A DNA stretch of 64,000 nt, taken from positions 1 through 64,000 of the forward strand of contig JAFVCV010000046.1 of assembly GCA_017478965.1 (NCBI GenBank), read 5' to 3'. Source of the DNA: Ruminococcus sp. (lineage in GTDB: Bacteria > Bacillota > Clostridia > Oscillospirales > Ruminococcaceae). Shown here in pieces: positions 62,586-64,000 of this stretch. A program made the translations under genes and the position numbers. Position 1 is the first letter of the stretch. Each line of letters starts with the position of its first letter. The notes below the pieces were generated by a model, which saw only the letters and a program-made list of their open reading frames with translations, had not been told where the DNA came from and ran no database searches.

Positions 62586-63314
62586 TCAGCCTTTTCTGTA
62601 GAGATTGCTCCTGCCCTTTTTGCCGATGACCTCCACCGCACCCACGAAACTCATGATGTTGAGCACCGTCTGGGCAGTGGAAAGGCTGATGTGTGCTGCC
62701 GCTGAGAGGTCCTTTGAAGTGAATTCCACCAGTCCCTCCGGCAAAAGCTCCCGGTAGTCCTCCGGCACCCTCAGGACGATCTCGTCCTCCGCCCTGACCG
62801 GAAGTCGGTCTATTTTTTCCTTTGCCTTTGCCCGGCCCCGCTTTGCCTCGGTCCTGAGCCTTATCTCTTCTGTCTCTATCAGAATGAGCCTGACGGTCAG
62901 GCCCTCGTTTTTTAACAATGGCTTTATCCCGTAAAGCTCCGCCGCCCCATCAAGGGCCTTCTGTTTTTTCGGGGAGGTCCTCCGGTCCAGCAGCTCACCT
63001 GTCTGAGGGCTTATCCACTGGATAGTGTTCTTAGTGACCACAGGCACCACCACCGTCACCCTGCACAGCGGCAGCAGCTCGCTGAGCTTTTTATAGAGCC
63101 TTCCTACCTGACGGGTCTGTATCTCGATGATGCCGTCTTCTCCTACGATGTCCGCCACAAAGCCGCCTATCCTTACCTCTTTGCCGTCTCCGAAGCTGTA
63201 GTACTCCTTCAGCACTGCATGGACGCTCTTTTCCCCAAGGGTACCGATACCGGCCCTCTGCCGTCCCTGCCCCCTGATCGTCTGCACTGCCGCCTGAAAT
63301 CTCTCCTGGTCCAT
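62586..63314 (-). CDS. PD-(D/E)XK-like protein with C-terminal winged helix
   Basis: The 242-residue protein starts with a segment that looks like the nuclease core: Glu28 in an early helix, Asp55 in GGFVADIV, and Glu64-x-Gln66 in IIEIQTR, which match the E..D..ExK/Q pattern of PD-(D/E)XK nucleases. A basic linker (about 155-175) leads to a winged-helix domain (about 195-242, SKDLSAAAHISLSTAQTVLNIM). It has no signal peptide. Nuclease activity or DNA target is inference; the fold could be a non-catalytic member. It lies 63 nt downstream of the foldase gene. Confidence 0.6.
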   Translation of the reverse strand: MDQERFQAAVQTIRGQGRQRAGIGTLGEKSVHAVLKEYYSFGDGKEVRIGGFVADIVGEDGIIEIQTRQVGRLYKKLSELLPLCRVTVVVPVVTKNTIQWISPQTGELLDRRTSPKKQKALDGAAELYGIKPLLKNEGLTVRLILIETEEIRLRTEAKRGRAKAKEKIDRLPVRAEDEIVLRVPEDYRELLPEGLVEFTSKDLSAAAHISLSTAQTVLNIMSFVGAVEVIGKKGRSNLYRKG

Positions 63315-63324
63315 ATTTCCTCCG

Positions 63325-63370
63325 AAAAAAGCGGATAAAGCCCATACAGTAAAACTGTACCTTTATCCGC
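63325..63370 (-). terminator. Terminator of the foldase gene
   Basis: GCGGATAAAG (63331-63340) pairs with CTTTATCCGC (63361-63370), with further ACAGT/ACTGT pairing inside, and TTTTTT on the minus strand (63325-63330). Confidence 0.85.
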
Positions 63371-63377
63371 CCGTTTA

Positions 63378-64000
63378 TCAGGTTATGCTGTAGGCATCTA
63401 TCTTGTCCCATTGGTCGCAGTAGGTGACTTTTATGCTCTCTACAGTCTTAGTGAAAATGTCCTGTATCGTCGGCTGGTCGTGGGAATTTATCATCTCTTC
63501 GATATGCTCGTTCACATAATCCATGTCCGGCTCCTCACGCTTGACGATAAAAAATCCGTAGGTCGCATTCTCTACAGGCTCCGACGAGATCTCCCCGGGC
63601 TGAAGAGCGAAGGCTTCAGTGAACAGCTCGTCGGGGTATCCTCCGGTGTTGTCCTTATCTATATAGTATCCGTAAGCCGGGTCCTCCATGATGTCCCAGC
63701 CGTACTCCTCAATGAGCTTTGAGATATCCTCACCCTCACTGGCCTTTTTCAGCACCTCTTCGGCAGCTGCCTTGGCGTCCTCCCTGGCCTTGGCTTTGCC
63801 GTCGTCGTCCAGCTGATAGTAAGCATCCTGTTTGAGGCTGGTCTTCTGATAGATGGTCATGCTGTCGTAATCCTGCGAGTCGTCCGTGGTGACTTCCACC
63901 TGAGAATAGAAAGGTATCATCACATGGAACTCGTGACTGTACTCCTCACTGTCCTGGATGAGTTTCAGGAAGTCCTCCTTCTTTGTGGCGTAAACGCCGT
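63378..64000 (-). CDS. Parvulin-type peptidylprolyl isomerase (PrsA/SurA-like), C-terminal part
   Basis: About 207 residues are visible; the 5' end runs past the window, as the frame stays open to base 64000. The parvulin core is visible with AYGYYIDKDNTGGYPDELFTEAFALQPGEISSE and the late strand YGFFIVKREE, as in foldases that help secreted proteins fold outside the membrane. Behind it are charged helices and a Lys/Asp-rich end. A terminator follows the stop. Signal peptide or lipobox cannot be seen. Confidence 0.8.
   Translation of the reverse strand, partial: GVYATKKEDFLKLIQDSEEYSHEFHVMIPFYSQVEVTTDDSQDYDSMTIYQKTSLKQDAYYQLDDDGKAKAREDAKAAAEEVLKKASEGEDISKLIEEYGWDIMEDPAYGYYIDKDNTGGYPDELFTEAFALQPGEISSEPVENATYGFFIVKREEPDMDYVNEHIEEMINSHDQPTIQDIFTKTVESIKVTYCDQWDKIDAYSIT

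Overview
The window looks like chromosome of a Gram-positive anaerobe of the Clostridia, most likely a Ruminococcus-like member of the Oscillospiraceae. Supporting signs are near-consensus TTGACA/17/TATAAT promoters with AGGAGG ribosome sites, a TPP riboswitch ahead of an ECF thiamine transporter (thiT), a CarD-type regulator, a parvulin foldase and DacF-type wall enzymes, and an F-type ATP synthase whose c subunit carries a sodium-type ion site. The genus is inference; no rRNA or marker search was possible.

Positions 1-7000 look like accessory DNA. They hold a truncated MATE gene at the edge, a RemA-like small protein, a broken helicase whose stop interlocks with that of a convergent metallophosphoesterase, a 102-bp near-palindrome that resembles a MITE, a 45-residue protein, an ECF-type sigma factor with a large C-terminal extension, a ParE/Phd toxin-antitoxin pair and a large serine recombinase. 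Arginine codons here are mostly CGN, whereas from about 7.2 kb onward AGG/AGA dominate. This suggests an acquired island, or less happily an assembly join near 7 kb.

From 7.2 to 14.2 kb lies a complete atp operon in the order I-B-E-F-H-A-G-D-C. Then come a Na/phosphate cotransporter with a PhoU-like tail (perfect consensus promoter), pncB, a GNAT acetyltransferase, a membrane-anchored coiled-coil/CAP-like protein, a MATE exporter, carD, tRNA-Thr(GGT), and a TPP riboswitch with terminator in front of thiT. At 23.1-32.4 kb are a GLUG lipoprotein, an OmpR/HisKA two-component system, a lantibiotic-immunity-like ABC transporter (one ATPase, two permeases) with an S41 peptidase, and a large HTH regulator.

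The branched-chain amino acid genes ilvB-ilvN-ilvC run leftward from a strong promoter at 36.0 kb. Next are comF, an acidic HTH/coiled-coil protein, a lone trpF, a GGDEF-EAL protein with a degenerate GGDEF and an intact EAL motif, comM with a translationally coupled lysophospholipase-like hydrolase, and a phosphohexomutase that could feed sugar-phosphate to the polysaccharide genes that follow.

The most unusual region is the exopolysaccharide control cluster at 46.9-53.7 kb. It encodes a Wzz protein fused to a BY-kinase-like domain that has lost its ATP-binding motifs but ends in an 18-tyrosine tail, then a CpsB-type PHP phosphatase, an Ig-like extracytoplasmic protein, a second Wzz/BY-kinase with intact ATP motifs but no tyrosine tail, and a CapD/FlaA1-type dehydratase. 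I read this as a split kinase/substrate system. The rest of the window holds two phage-structural-like genes, an L,D-transpeptidase, a GH26-like cytosolic glycosidase, a beta-lactamase-like lipoprotein, an AEC transporter, a D,D-carboxypeptidase with a variant SxN motif, a PD-(D/E)XK-like winged-helix protein and the end of a parvulin foldase.
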